Shown: positions 1 through 6,992 of the stretch, piece by piece
Layout: every line of letters begins with the position of its first letter
Position numbering within the stretch: the first letter of the stretch is position 1
Source of the DNA: a virus
Virus record (IMG/VR): IMGVR_UViG_3300010151_000086
Span: 1 to 30,800 of that record
Length of the DNA: 30,800 nt
Strand: one strand, 5' to 3'
Made by a program: the position numbers and the translations under genes
Notes under the pieces: generated by a model
What the model was told of the DNA's origin: nothing
Seen by the model: only the letters and a program-made list of their open reading frames with translations
Database searches by the model: none

Positions 1-1090
1 AGGCCCTGCCCCTTTTCCCTTCCCTTGTGTTTCGCCTTGTCGTGGCGGGAAGGCCCAACGGGAAACCGTTGCCAAGAAACACCGTTCATTGAAATAGCTT
101 TGACAGAATCCACCGACGGCCCCTTTTCGGCCCGTTGCCTAGCATCCCCGTTCGCGGGCGAGTGTAGGGAGATTGACACCCTTTAACGGCAACTTGGTAA
201 TAACGGGAAAGAATCGCCACGGTGGAGGAATAAAGCGCGGATTGTAGCGCGGTTGCCTTGGCTTGGCCTTGGCCGCTCTGTTGATTTGCAAACCTTTCCC
301 GTGTGGGCCGTCACTATTGTGCCGGGAAGCTTCACACGATACCGGGGAAGCCTAGCAAGTTGGCTGTAATTACTTCAAACGCTTGCGCTCTCCGCCATTG
401 GCTTTGCCTTTGTTCACTTGTCACCGATGAAACGAGGCCCGGACGGGTTGCGCGTGGATTGTGTCTTGCGCCGATTGTGATTTGAAATTTTCAGACTGCA
501 AACGGTGGCAGTAGAGCTATGCCTTTGCCCGTCTCAGATTTTTAGCGGCTATTGAAAAGATAGTCAGCATCAGAAAGGTCACGCAAGAATTGTCGGTTCT
601 TTTCAGGATCAGCGATTGAGCGGGATGGGTACTCGAAGTGGGAAAGTTTAGCAGACCCACGATGCTCGCCGTATAAACCAGCATAGGACATAAGTCGGCG
701 GGACACTTGACCAAAGGATGGTTACTTGAGAAGCAGATCAGCTTACGCAAGAACTGTATCGATAGCCTGGCGGGTCGTAAATTTCGCCAAGGGATACAAT
801 ATTGCAAGCAAGTCACTTGTACCCTACCGAGCCAAGGTCACGAAGAGTGAGACGCAACAGGTAGATTGTAGCCTCACCAAATCCAGTCATTCCCAAGTAG
901 ATTTACACGCGAGAATTGTGTCTACTGGGGTAATGTAGGCTGGTGATACCTTACGGGTATTCAAATACGCAACCACGGCCCATGTCAGAGATGGGTTTGT
1001 GGCTTCCCTCACATTGTGCTTGCCTTGACGAGGCGTGAGGGCCTGAATCCGCACAGAGTGGATCACTAAAAGGACAGGAAAGGATAAGCT
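1..1090 (+). ncRNA. Candidate large structured non-coding RNA (5' end outside window)
   Basis: No reading frame here has protein-like composition, a good start context or overlap with neighbours, although the rest of the window is packed with genes. The sequence is rich in perfect local inverted repeats. Two carry stable RNA tetraloops: 57-61/66-70 closing GAAA, and 147-150/155-158 closing TTCG. Others are 495-499/508-512, 547-552/560-565, 585-590/596-601, 638-642/656-660, 667-671/696-700, 768-772/785-789, 896-901/921-926, 945-950/956-961, 973-976/999-1002 enclosing 979-983/991-995, and 1006-1012/1035-1041 enclosing 1022-1025/1031-1034. Possible longer-range pairs are 188-193/252-257 and 1-6/1039-1044. 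Large phage RNAs such as GOLLD and ROOL are known to occupy gene-free stretches of this kind, but I cannot assign this one to a family. Strand is inferred from the downstream genes. It could instead be an unusual replication or packaging region. Confidence 0.6.
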
Positions 1091-1330
1091 ATGTATCATA
1101 TGGATATAAGCCCCCAGAAAGCAGGGGCAATCATGCGAAAGATGAGGCTGGCCAACAGGAGTGAACACCCTAATGGCACAGACCTACGGACGGAAGGGGT
1201 AGAGGTTATGCTCAGTACAGGAGCCAAGCTCTATTACAATGAAGGCAAGGGGTATCACATTAGTGGATACACGCCGAGTGGCAGCGATGTGTCCCCATAC
1301 AGGGGGAGCGAGGAGATGCACAAGCTATGA
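1091..1330 (+). CDS. Hypothetical protein, 79 aa
   Basis: I do not recognise this small basic protein. The ATG at 1091 follows a clear purine-rich ribosome site (AGGAAAGGA, about 1078-1086), and the stop overlaps the next ATG by four bases, the junction style used throughout this phage. It is the first gene after the large non-coding stretch, so it may be cotranscribed with it. The centre (VEVMLSTGAKLYYNEGKGYH) looks like a short beta-rich fold. No signal peptide, membrane segment or metal-binding motif is seen. Confidence 0.7.
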   Translation: MYHMDISPQKAGAIMRKMRLANRSEHPNGTDLRTEGVEVMLSTGAKLYYNEGKGYHISGYTPSGSDVSPYRGSEEMHKL

Positions 1331-1473
1331 ACACCGATAAGAAAACCGAAGAGGAATCGTTCATCCACCCTGTATTGGGCGAAGTGTTTGGGTACAGCAA
1401 CATTGAGGAGTTCGATGAAGCTTGCAAGAAATGGGAGAAAGAGAACGAAAAACATCACCCCTTCAGCCAATGA
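1327..1473 (+). CDS. Small acidic hypothetical protein, 48 aa
   Basis: This short frame starts at an ATGA overlap with the upstream gene and ends in another ATGA overlap with the downstream gene. That coupling is the main reason to call it. The product is hydrophilic and charged (Glu/Lys-rich), with a probable C-terminal helix (EEFDEACKKWEKENEK). No function can be assigned. Confidence 0.6.
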   Translation: MNTDKKTEEESFIHPVLGEVFGYSNIEEFDEACKKWEKENEKHHPFSQ

Positions 1474-1658
1474 AAACAGGAGAATGGTTTGTCACCGTTA
1501 TGGATTCTGTGGGCGGCTGGATGTGGGCAGTCATGCGGCAAGAGGAGGGATACGCAGAGCCATACAGTACGGCTGATCTAAAGAGAGCCACTCGCGAAGA
1601 GGCGGTGTCGGACGCAAAAATTATCGCAAGACAAATGGAGATCAAACATGAGAGTTAA
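1470..1658 (+). CDS. Hypothetical protein, 62 aa
   Basis: The start at 1470 overlaps the preceding stop (ATGA), which favours it over the upstream in-frame ATG at 1422. The N-terminal half (MKTGEWFVTVMDSVGGWMWA) looks like a beta hairpin rich in Trp. The C-terminal half is a charged helix ending beyond the next gene's ATG (11-base overlap). Unknown function; probably one of the small host-takeover proteins typical of phage early regions. Confidence 0.65.
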   Translation: MKTGEWFVTVMDSVGGWMWAVMRQEEGYAEPYSTADLKRATREEAVSDAKIIARQMEIKHES

Positions 1659-2058
1659 ATGCTATTGGAACCTAAACCAAGCCAAGCAGGGGAACTATGT
1701 GTTTTCTGTGCTGGCCGCTGGGAAGGTGATTGGGTACGAGAGTGTCATTGCCTTGGCGAACGCAAGGTTTCATGTGAACCATAAGGCTAGGCTTAAGATC
1801 CTTGGCGGGGGAAAGAAGTCCGTTCATGCTTGGGTGACAGGTGATTGGATGGCGACAGCAGACTCGGAGATTCTCAAGTGTCACGGGTTGAGGGAGGCAA
1901 CGTACAACCCAAGGCGGGACGAGGACTACGTCGATGTGCATACTGGTGAGAAACTTGCGGCTACATCTCCGCTGGTTGTGTTGAAGATCACGAAAGTGCC
2001 GGGATACAAGAGTCCCGATTGGCAGCATCAATACAGGGGTGCTGTGTATTACAAATGA
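1648..2058 (+). CDS. Hypothetical protein, 136 aa
   Basis: Not recognised. The first 60 residues alternate hydrophobic and polar positions, followed by a basic stretch (KARLKILGGGKKSVHAW), so nucleic-acid binding is possible but unproven. It starts inside the end of the preceding gene and its last codons overlap the next ATG (2055). No membrane segment or Cys cluster. The opposite strand has a 214-codon open frame across this gene and the following terminator, which I regard as a shadow. Confidence 0.7.
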   Translation: MRVKCYWNLNQAKQGNYVFSVLAAGKVIGYESVIALANARFHVNHKARLKILGGGKKSVHAWVTGDWMATADSEILKCHGLREATYNPRRDEDYVDVHTGEKLAATSPLVVLKITKVPGYKSPDWQHQYRGAVYYK

Positions 2059-2168
2059 AACGCGAAAAAACAACATGGGTAGAAGAATACGAGTGGCGCA
2101 CGGAGTGGTGCGGTATGGGAAAACGCAGGGTCTATGTGTATGTTGGCATGGTGATGGTGAAAGGATAG
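2055..2168 (+). CDS. Very small basic protein, 37 aa
   Basis: A 37-codon frame starts at an overlap with the preceding stop (AAATGAAA) and ends with TAG just before a structured, terminator-bearing intergenic region. Composition is basic and aromatic (TTWVEEYEWRTEWCGMGKRR), with a hydrophobic Val/Met tail. Coupling to the upstream gene supports it. No function can be assigned, and its size makes the call tentative. Confidence 0.45.
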   Translation: MKREKTTWVEEYEWRTEWCGMGKRRVYVYVGMVMVKG

Positions 2169-2310
2169 AAATGTAAGCTGATCTAAACAAACAAGGACTT
2201 CGACCTTCATAGGGTGCTGCTAGGCTAGACAAAGAGGCAATGCAGCACCCAATTGAGGGCCGCAACAATTCCCCCGGTACATCATGGAGTATGTGCTGGG
2301 GGTTTTTATT
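2169..2310 (+). ncRNA. Structured 3' UTR or small RNA ending in a terminator
   Basis: The gap between two small genes contains three successive inverted repeats and then a terminator. A short stem lies around 2193-2207 (AAGG/CCTT). A perfect 9-bp stem pairs 2212-2220 (GGGTGCTGC) with 2242-2250 over a 21-base loop. A 5-bp stem pairs 2251-2255 (AATTG) with 2266-2270. Such an arrangement suits a stable RNA end or a small regulatory RNA. It does not fold as a tRNA: no TTCRA arm or acceptor stem is visible. Confidence 0.45.
2271..2307 (+). terminator. Strong intrinsic terminator
   Basis: A 12-bp stem (2271-2282 with 2291-2302, two G-T wobbles), starting with five C-G pairs and closing an 8-base loop, is followed directly by five T residues at 2303-2307. 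This is a textbook Rho-independent terminator on the plus strand. It separates the first operon (from the non-coding region to 2168) from the genes starting at 2337. Confidence 0.85.
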
Positions 2311-2336
2311 AACCACTCCAGAAAGAAACGCTAGTT

Positions 2337-2513
2337 ATGCCAGAGAAAGTTAAGAAGAAAGTAAGGACAGATATGCACAAGGATGACATCGAAGTCATAG
2401 AGGAATCCTTTTACGGTCAGCCCAAGTGGATGATCTATGTCAAGGGATTGTTATTCACCTTCTTCAGCCGTGAGGATGACGCATTGTGTTATGTCGAACT
2501 CAACCTCATCTAA
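2337..2513 (+). CDS. Hypothetical protein, 58 aa
   Basis: First gene after the terminator at 2307. The 58-residue product begins with a very basic segment (MPEKVKKKVRTDMHKDD) followed by alternating hydrophobic residues (WMIYVKGLLFTFFSRED), consistent with a small beta structure. The ribosome site is weak (AGAAAGAAA some 12 bases upstream). The stop lies inside the next small frame. Unknown function. Confidence 0.55.
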   Translation: MPEKVKKKVRTDMHKDDIEVIEESFYGQPKWMIYVKGLLFTFFSREDDALCYVELNLI

Positions 2514-2643
2514 AAGGAAGTGCCGGCCAGAGCAAGGGGAGTTGGTGCTGGAGGATGCCAGGGTTCGCCCGGTTCCTGCGACACAGCCCGTTGCAGACTG
2601 GTGGTTTAATCGGATCAGAGTTACCCTAAAAAAGATCAAGTAA
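2491..2643 (+). CDS. Small basic hypothetical protein, 50 aa
   Basis: The frame is open from 2437, but the internal ATG at 2491 gives a shorter overlap (23 bases) with the previous gene and is the likelier start. The product is basic with Pro and Trp (VRPVPATQPVADWWFNRIRV). Its last codons contain the recurrent GTTACCCTAAA motif (2620-2630), so the C-terminus may be partly shaped by a promoter. Unknown function, moderate confidence. Confidence 0.4.
   Translation: MSNSTSSKRKCRPEQGELVLEDARVRPVPATQPVADWWFNRIRVTLKKIK
2620..2630 (+). promoter_or_regulatory. GTTACCCTAAA motif copy 1 (putative phage promoter element)
   Basis: Exact GTTACCCTAAA, starting 27 bases before the ATG at 2647. Together with copy 2 (6360) it forms a larger similar block: 24 of the 30 bases from motif to ATG are identical, ending in TAACATATG in both. 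This suggests a duplicated promoter-leader unit. Confidence 0.5.
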
Positions 2644-2646
2644 CAT

Positions 2647-2781
2647 ATGAAAATGATAACACTAGAGAGATACGAGGAGCTACTTGATGTGGCTCGCAAG
2701 GTTACATGGTGTGCATTCCTATCTGGGTTTGGCATAGGAGCGACAATCGCAGCCCTGATTATCGGGAGGATGTGGCTATGA
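2647..2781 (+). CDS. Small single-pass membrane protein, 44 aa
   Basis: This frame encodes a charged N-terminal helix (about residues 1-17) followed by a hydrophobic segment (FLSGFGIGATIAALIIG, roughly residues 24-40) with a GxGxG-like pattern, then a short end. That is the pattern of a one-span inner-membrane protein. It starts 27 bases downstream of a GTTACCCTAAA motif and its stop overlaps the next ATG (ATGA at 2778). A holin, superinfection-exclusion or other membrane role is possible; nothing in the sequence decides between them. Confidence 0.6.
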   Translation: MKMITLERYEELLDVARKVTWCAFLSGFGIGATIAALIIGRMWL

Positions 2782-3050
2782 TTAAGATGTGCTACCACAT
2801 AGATATAACGCAAGACCCTGCTAAACACGGGGGCTATGTCCCAAGCGTGATCTACTCTGACAAGGCGGGACACTACCCACTAGAAGGCAGTGGTTCTATG
2901 TCACAGCCTTGGATATGGGGGGACACATTGGATAAGGCGCAAGCAATCTGTGCCAAGGCTAATGAGAGACTCGGCCTCACCAAGGAGGAGGCACAAGACA
3001 TAGTGAACAAGTCGATCACCCTATCGATAAGAAAGGATGGATTAAGATGA
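2778..3050 (+). CDS. Hypothetical protein, 90 aa
   Basis: The start at 2778 overlaps the previous stop by ATGA and is preferred over the upstream in-frame ATG at 2706. The N-terminal half looks beta-rich (MCYHIDITQDPAKHGGYVPS), and residues 50-75 form a helix (TLDKAQAICAKANERLGLTK). The stop overlaps the next ATG (3047), implying translational coupling. I recognise no family. Confidence 0.7.
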   Translation: MIKMCYHIDITQDPAKHGGYVPSVIYSDKAGHYPLEGSGSMSQPWIWGDTLDKAQAICAKANERLGLTKEEAQDIVNKSITLSIRKDGLR

Positions 3051-3487
3051 GCATATTCAAAACGCAAGAGCTTCCTCACGATGAGGCAGAGGCAGAGGGG
3101 TTTGCAAGGTTCAACCAAGGACCACACCTGACAGTAGATTTGCCCAAGGGTGGGTCTACTATCACGGTCAGGACACCAGCAGGAGAGAGGGTCACCTTTG
3201 GCTTTGTATCTTATGGACCAGACACAGCCGGTGGATCACCTCAATGTGTAGACATCCAGCATCACGGGCCGAAGAGAAAGTATGGTAGTTCGTCGCTGTT
3301 GCCTGTGCAAAACGTGAGGGTGTTCGGGCTTGGGGATACCAAGTACGCATCTGACGAGGTGTATGAAGAGGCGTTGGCTGCTGATAACGACAAGTTCTAT
3401 GAGCTGCCAGATTCCGAGCGGCCACCCACGTTAACTTGTGTGCTGTTTGAACAGAAGAAACTCGACAAGAGAATAGAAAAGCTATGA
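3047..3487 (+). CDS. Hypothetical protein, 146 aa
   Basis: Not recognised. The middle of the protein (about residues 28-75) is Gly/Thr/Val-rich and probably all-beta. The C-terminal third is acidic with a terminal Lys/Arg-rich helix (EQKKLDKRIEKL). Four-base overlaps on both sides place it in one operon with the DNA glycosylase that follows. No Cys clusters, signal or membrane segment are seen. Confidence 0.7.
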   Translation: MSIFKTQELPHDEAEAEGFARFNQGPHLTVDLPKGGSTITVRTPAGERVTFGFVSYGPDTAGGSPQCVDIQHHGPKRKYGSSSLLPVQNVRVFGLGDTKYASDEVYEEALAADNDKFYELPDSERPPTLTCVLFEQKKLDKRIEKL

Positions 3488-4086
3488 TCACGCCAAGTAA
3501 GATAACCGACTACCATCGCAGCAAGTATGAGCTGGAGGAATTCCTTATGTTCTGTGTGCTGTGTGCTGGCAAGAGCAGCAAGATACAGGCGCAGAAACTG
3601 GAGTACTTCCTTCATCACGACAGGTCACCCAACCTTGAGCCATACTGGGGGGCTACTCCCTTTGCGATGATTCAACACTGGGTAAGAGAAGGGATGCTGA
3701 TGGATAGGATGAAGGAGGCGAAGCTGGGTAAGTACAAGCTGATGGAAAAAGCCTTTAGCCAGTTACTCCTTCTCAACCTGGACTACACGCTGGTTACTGT
3801 CCGAGGCGCGAGCCATGCAAGGCTTATACTTACCGGCGCATACGGCGTTGGCCTCAAGACTGCGAGCCTCTTCCTCCTTCATTCGGTTGAGGGTTGCAAG
3901 ATGGCTGTGTTAGACACTCACCTTCTACGGTTTCTTCGCAAGCTGTACCCCAAGGCAAGAGTACCGAAGGCTTCACCTCAATGCCCTCATAAGTACAGGC
4001 AGATAGAGGATATGTGGTTGGGCTTCTGCTACCGCAATGATCGTGACCCCGCAACCTACGACCTAGAGATATGGAACAACAAATAA
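3484..4086 (+). CDS. HhH-GPD family DNA glycosylase/AP lyase, 200 aa
   Basis: This looks like a base-excision repair glycosylase of the endonuclease III/OGG superfamily, which removes damaged bases from DNA and can nick the abasic site. The helix-hairpin-helix is at residues 119-127 (AYGVGLKTA), with the Lys of the KTA motif (K125) in the position of the lyase lysine. The Gly/Pro loop aspartate follows in AVLDTHLLRF (D144). Both catalytic residues are therefore present. At 200 aa it is compact, and the C-terminal four-cysteine iron-sulphur loop of classic Nth is missing; only isolated Cys occur near 167 and 182. This makes an OGG2/AGOG-like enzyme more likely than Nth. It overlaps both neighbours by a few bases. 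It could repair damaged phage DNA or act on a modified base. Confidence 0.75.
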   Translation: MITPSKITDYHRSKYELEEFLMFCVLCAGKSSKIQAQKLEYFLHHDRSPNLEPYWGATPFAMIQHWVREGMLMDRMKEAKLGKYKLMEKAFSQLLLLNLDYTLVTVRGASHARLILTGAYGVGLKTASLFLLHSVEGCKMAVLDTHLLRFLRKLYPKARVPKASPQCPHKYRQIEDMWLGFCYRNDRDPATYDLEIWNNK

Positions 4087-4361
4087 ACAGAGTCAGGAAG
4101 AGGAAAGGATACTCATTGGTAGACATGAGGTTGGCATCTTATGTCCGTGTCTGGCTGGCATTGAAGAGCAACGCAACGGATGACTGCGAGTGGAAGGATA
4201 GTGATCCAGAGTTTGCATTCTTCGATGACCGTGAGCTGCATGACAAGGCTCCATTCACGGACAAGCACTTGCTCGACATGGTAAAGAAGCAAGCAGAGGT
4301 AGAGGGACACAAGTTCCCTGAAGACATCGATAAAACATTGAGCGTAATGCTCTACTCATAA
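4071..4361 (+). CDS. Hypothetical protein, 96 aa
   Basis: The frame starts 16 bases inside the end of the glycosylase gene. The product has a basic N-terminus (INRVRKRKGYSLVD) and a mainly helical, acidic remainder. I recognise no family. The tight overlap suggests joint translation with the glycosylase, but this alone says little about function. Confidence 0.65.
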   Translation: MEQQINRVRKRKGYSLVDMRLASYVRVWLALKSNATDDCEWKDSDPEFAFFDDRELHDKAPFTDKHLLDMVKKQAEVEGHKFPEDIDKTLSVMLYS

Positions 4362-4364
4362 GTT

Positions 4365-4856
4365 ATGTACAACGGATACAACGGAACATATGTCTCGTCT
4401 GCAGGAGCCAAGGGCAAAGCTGATTGGTTATTCTGCGACATCCCCGACAAGATACCTGACAAGGAGTTCGAGAGGGAGAAGTACCTGTGGGAACATAAGT
4501 GTACTGACCCAAAAGCGTGGCTTGGCACGATCTACAATGGATGGGGCATCTCGCATGAGTACGAGGACATCGAAGACATCCCTGTTGATGTTAAGATTGA
4601 GGATGAGTGGTATCCCTCGTTCGTGGACAACGACTGTCGTGCTGGTGACGAGGAACAAAACGAGTACTACCGTAATATGCGGCAAGGTGCTGCTGTTTCA
4701 TACGGTAAGGTGAAAGTAAACGGACGCTGGGTGCTTAGTGGTTGGGAGAAGAATGATAACTGTTACAAGTACTTCTATCACCACATGTACGAAGGGCCGA
4801 AGAAGCCACGGCCTCAACATCTATGGCCTCACAACATAAAAGAAAATGAAAGCTAA
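4365..4856 (+). CDS. Hypothetical protein, 163 aa
   Basis: An unrecognised Trp/Tyr-rich, acidic protein. It has many aromatic clusters (DWLF, WEHK, WLGTIYNGWG) and a His/aromatic C-terminus (YKYFYHHMYEG). No classic motif, signal peptide or membrane segment is present. It is separated from its upstream neighbour by three bases and overlaps the next gene by eleven, so it belongs to the same transcription unit. The composition suggests a small soluble globular protein. Confidence 0.7.
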   Translation: MYNGYNGTYVSSAGAKGKADWLFCDIPDKIPDKEFEREKYLWEHKCTDPKAWLGTIYNGWGISHEYEDIEDIPVDVKIEDEWYPSFVDNDCRAGDEEQNEYYRNMRQGAAVSYGKVKVNGRWVLSGWEKNDNCYKYFYHHMYEGPKKPRPQHLWPHNIKENES

Positions 4857-5256
4857 CAAAGGAACACCAGATTGGTGGAAGAATAAGACCATCAATGATG
4901 AGCAAACCGTGAACAAGCACGGCAACATAGAGAGGGAAAGGTATGTTGATGCAAGTCGAGCCTTGTACGATTGGAACCTGTGCAAGGCAAGCGAAGGCTG
5001 GCAGCAGTACGACACAGATCAGGACGCTTGGTACTTCGGTGTATGGATAAACCCTGCCGGCCTGATGATAGTCACATACGCAGAGGGAGACAGAACCCTG
5101 ACAATCTGCCCGTCGAAAGACAGGTACGACAAGGAGATCGATGCGATGAATGAGTTCTATGGGGCGCAGCCGCCAATGGCTGTAGCTATAGGAGGAGGAA
5201 CAACAACCAAGTACTACGACAACAACAGCGTGAATGAAGGGAGAGACAGACAATGA
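4846..5256 (+). CDS. Hypothetical protein, 136 aa
   Basis: Not recognised. The first 45 residues are charged, followed by an aromatic, probably beta-rich core (WYFGVWINPAGLMIVTYAEG, residues about 65-84) and a Gly/Asn-rich C-terminus. It starts inside the end of the preceding gene and ends in an ATGA overlap with the next. A 178-codon frame on the opposite strand across this region lacks any start context or coupling and is treated as a shadow. Confidence 0.7.
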   Translation: MKANKGTPDWWKNKTINDEQTVNKHGNIERERYVDASRALYDWNLCKASEGWQQYDTDQDAWYFGVWINPAGLMIVTYAEGDRTLTICPSKDRYDKEIDAMNEFYGAQPPMAVAIGGGTTTKYYDNNSVNEGRDRQ

Positions 5257-5603
5257 AAAATAAAACATCAAAGCATAAGTTAAGCAAAGACCAGAAGAGC
5301 AAGCAGGAACACGCTCGCGTCTGGATAGAGAGCAACATCCTATTGAGGGAGCATGGGTTCACACCTGGCCGCTGCTTCGAGAAGGTATGGAACATGGGCA
5401 AGACTCCCGTGCTGGAGCTGCACCTGTTGGAGGATGATGACATCACCACGGGGTACGGCACGGTGTCGGAGCGTAAAGGTAAGCGCAAGGGCAGCATCAT
5501 CGACATCACAGGGTGGACGGTGAAGCAGTTCTTCGAGGGGTCCACTCACATCGAGGCAACCTACAAGCAGGGGTTGATAGAGATAAGGGGGATCGATGGC
5601 TGA
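5253..5603 (+). CDS. Hypothetical protein, 116 aa, upstream of methyltransferase
   Basis: A basic N-terminus (about residues 1-20) is followed by LREHGFTPGRCFEKVW and a beta strand. That resembles the start of AbrB/SymE-type swapped-hairpin domains (GFxxG then basic-hydrophobic strands). A second similar stretch occurs near the C-terminus (THIEATYKQGLIEIRG). The resemblance is weak and I do not assign a function. The gene overlaps the methyltransferase start by eight bases, so the two are probably translated together, and a DNA-binding or regulatory role is plausible. Confidence 0.65.
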   Translation: MKNKTSKHKLSKDQKSKQEHARVWIESNILLREHGFTPGRCFEKVWNMGKTPVLELHLLEDDDITTGYGTVSERKGKRKGSIIDITGWTVKQFFEGSTHIEATYKQGLIEIRGIDG

Positions 5604-6354
5604 GTTCATCAAGCATGACATAGACCCAAGCAACCGATTCATCCTCTCACTCTGCGACTACTCAGGCAGATGGTCACAACCATACCGGGACGCAGGGTAC
5701 AACGTGATCCAGATAGACCTGAAGCGTGGCAATGATGTGCGCTTACTGGAAAAGTTAGAGTACAGGGTGACTGATGCCGGTGACATCCCTGAGCTAAAGG
5801 TTAACGACCTGTTGACTGATGATGAATACAAGCAGCTCAAGGCAGAGGGTTGCTTCGCTAGGGACAGTAAGCAGACCTACGTTGGAGCCAAGGCCAAGCG
5901 GGACGCAACCATCCACGGTATACTGGCAGCACCACCATGCACAGAGTTCAGCGCAGCGGGGGCCAGGTGGTGGAAGGATAAAGATCCTGCGCTACTAACT
6001 GAAGCCCTTGCTCTGGTGGATGCCTGTCTCCGAGCGGTGATGATCTACCAACCTCAATGGTGGGTGCTTGAGAATCCAGTAGGCAGGGTGCAGCGATGGA
6101 TAGGTAAGAAGGCGTACACATTTCAGCCACATGAATTCGCTGGGTGGTTGCCCGAAGAGGAACAGTACGACGAACAATACACCAAGGAGACATGGTTGTG
6201 GGGACAGTTCGAGGAACCAAAGACAAAGGACTTACCTCCTGTGCAAGGCTCAAAGATGTGGGCTAAGTACGGAGGGAAGAGTGAGAGAACGAAGGAGCTG
6301 CGTAGTCATACGCCGAGAGGGTTCGCCCTGGCTTTCTTCAATGCAAACAAGTGA
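5596..6354 (+). CDS. C5-cytosine-specific DNA methyltransferase, 252 aa
   Basis: The enzyme would transfer a methyl group from S-adenosylmethionine to carbon 5 of cytosine in DNA. Motif I is near residues 17-24 (LSLCDYSG) with the acidic cofactor residue after it (VIQIDL, 37-42). Motif IV is AAPPCTEFS, with the catalytic cysteine at C115. Motif VI is LENPVGR (158-164), with ENP in place of the usual ENV. A late motif (TKETWLWG, about 195-202) matches the conserved K/T-x-LWG region. It is short compared with most bacterial enzymes and seems to lack a large target-recognition domain, as is common for orphan phage methyltransferases. No cognate restriction enzyme is nearby, so protection of phage DNA or epigenetic control is the likely role. 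Confidence 0.8.
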   Translation: MAEFIKHDIDPSNRFILSLCDYSGRWSQPYRDAGYNVIQIDLKRGNDVRLLEKLEYRVTDAGDIPELKVNDLLTDDEYKQLKAEGCFARDSKQTYVGAKAKRDATIHGILAAPPCTEFSAAGARWWKDKDPALLTEALALVDACLRAVMIYQPQWWVLENPVGRVQRWIGKKAYTFQPHEFAGWLPEEEQYDEQYTKETWLWGQFEEPKTKDLPPVQGSKMWAKYGGKSERTKELRSHTPRGFALAFFNANK

Positions 6355-6359
6355 TAGGT

Positions 6360-6370
6360 GATACCCTAAA
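6360..6370 (+). promoter_or_regulatory. GATACCCTAAA motif copy 2 (putative phage promoter element)
   Basis: The motif begins 27 bases before the ATG at 6387, exactly the spacing seen at copy 1, and the leader again ends in TAACATATG. It lies just after the methyltransferase stop, where a new transcription start would make sense. Confidence 0.5.
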
Positions 6371-6386
6371 AGAAAGTAAATAACAT

Positions 6387-6992
6387 ATGGAAACAAAAAC
6401 AAAACCAAGGATAAACTTCGGTGGGCTGAAGAAGTCTGCGCCGAAGACAACATCAAACGACTACGCAACTATCCCTGACCCAACGGGAGAGCTGAAGGCG
6501 TTGGCAACATCCGTTGTCGGACACAAGCCAAATGCTGATAGGTTTGTAGCTGGCAAAAAGCAACTCGCTGAAGCAGCAGCAGACCATGCGCTAGAGAACA
6601 ACAACGGAAAGATAGAACCAGCTAAAGGTTACTTGATACAGACTGATGTGGGAGTGAAGGACATCCTTGCATTGCAGACATCAAAGTATCGGATGCTTGA
6701 TGACACAAGTGTGCTGGCTGACATCAATCCCAAGCTGCCTGACCTGTTCCAAGAGATGTTCGAGATCAAGATCGATGGCAACCTGATACCATACGACAAG
6801 GCGCAGGACTTCATCGATGACTTGGTTGCACTGAAGGATAAGCACGGGCTGGCGGACGAGTCAGTCACATTCAAGGCAAAGAACAAGCCGATCGCATCCT
6901 TCCATGAGGCACGGCATCAGTTGTTCAGCGTGGAAGAGAACAAGAAGTTGCAGACTATCTGCCCATTCGTATCAACCATAAGGATCAAGTAA
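6387..6992 (+). CDS. Hypothetical protein, 201 aa
   Basis: First gene after motif copy 2. The N-terminal 50 residues are basic and Thr/Pro-rich, probably disordered. Residues 60-75 are Ala/Lys-rich and helical, and the C-terminal two thirds appear globular (mixed alpha/beta with LPDLFQEMFEIKIDG). No motif identifies it. Gene order, upstream of a zinc-ribbon protein and a clamp-like protein, is consistent with a role in phage DNA metabolism, but that is inference. The stop shares one base with the next ATG. Confidence 0.7.
   Translation: METKTKPRINFGGLKKSAPKTTSNDYATIPDPTGELKALATSVVGHKPNADRFVAGKKQLAEAAADHALENNNGKIEPAKGYLIQTDVGVKDILALQTSKYRMLDDTSVLADINPKLPDLFQEMFEIKIDGNLIPYDKAQDFIDDLVALKDKHGLADESVTFKAKNKPIASFHEARHQLFSVEENKKLQTICPFVSTIRIK

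Noticed and set aside
491-565. Resemblance to group I intron P7 (CAGACTGC ... AAAAGATAGTC)
   Set aside because: Only four base pairs match, the other core elements were not found, and there are no flanking exons in the window.
303-938. Small open frames within the first kilobase
   Set aside because: No good ribosome sites, no coupling to neighbours, and non-protein-like composition; the region reads better as structured RNA.
1672-2316. 214-codon open frame on the minus strand
   Set aside because: It runs through the terminator and across accepted plus-strand genes, lacks a ribosome site, and its composition is that of a complementary-strand shadow.
4735-5271. 178-codon minus-strand frame with hydrophobic product
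   Set aside because: Shadow of two coupled plus-strand genes; Val/Leu/Ser richness reflects the complement of their codons.
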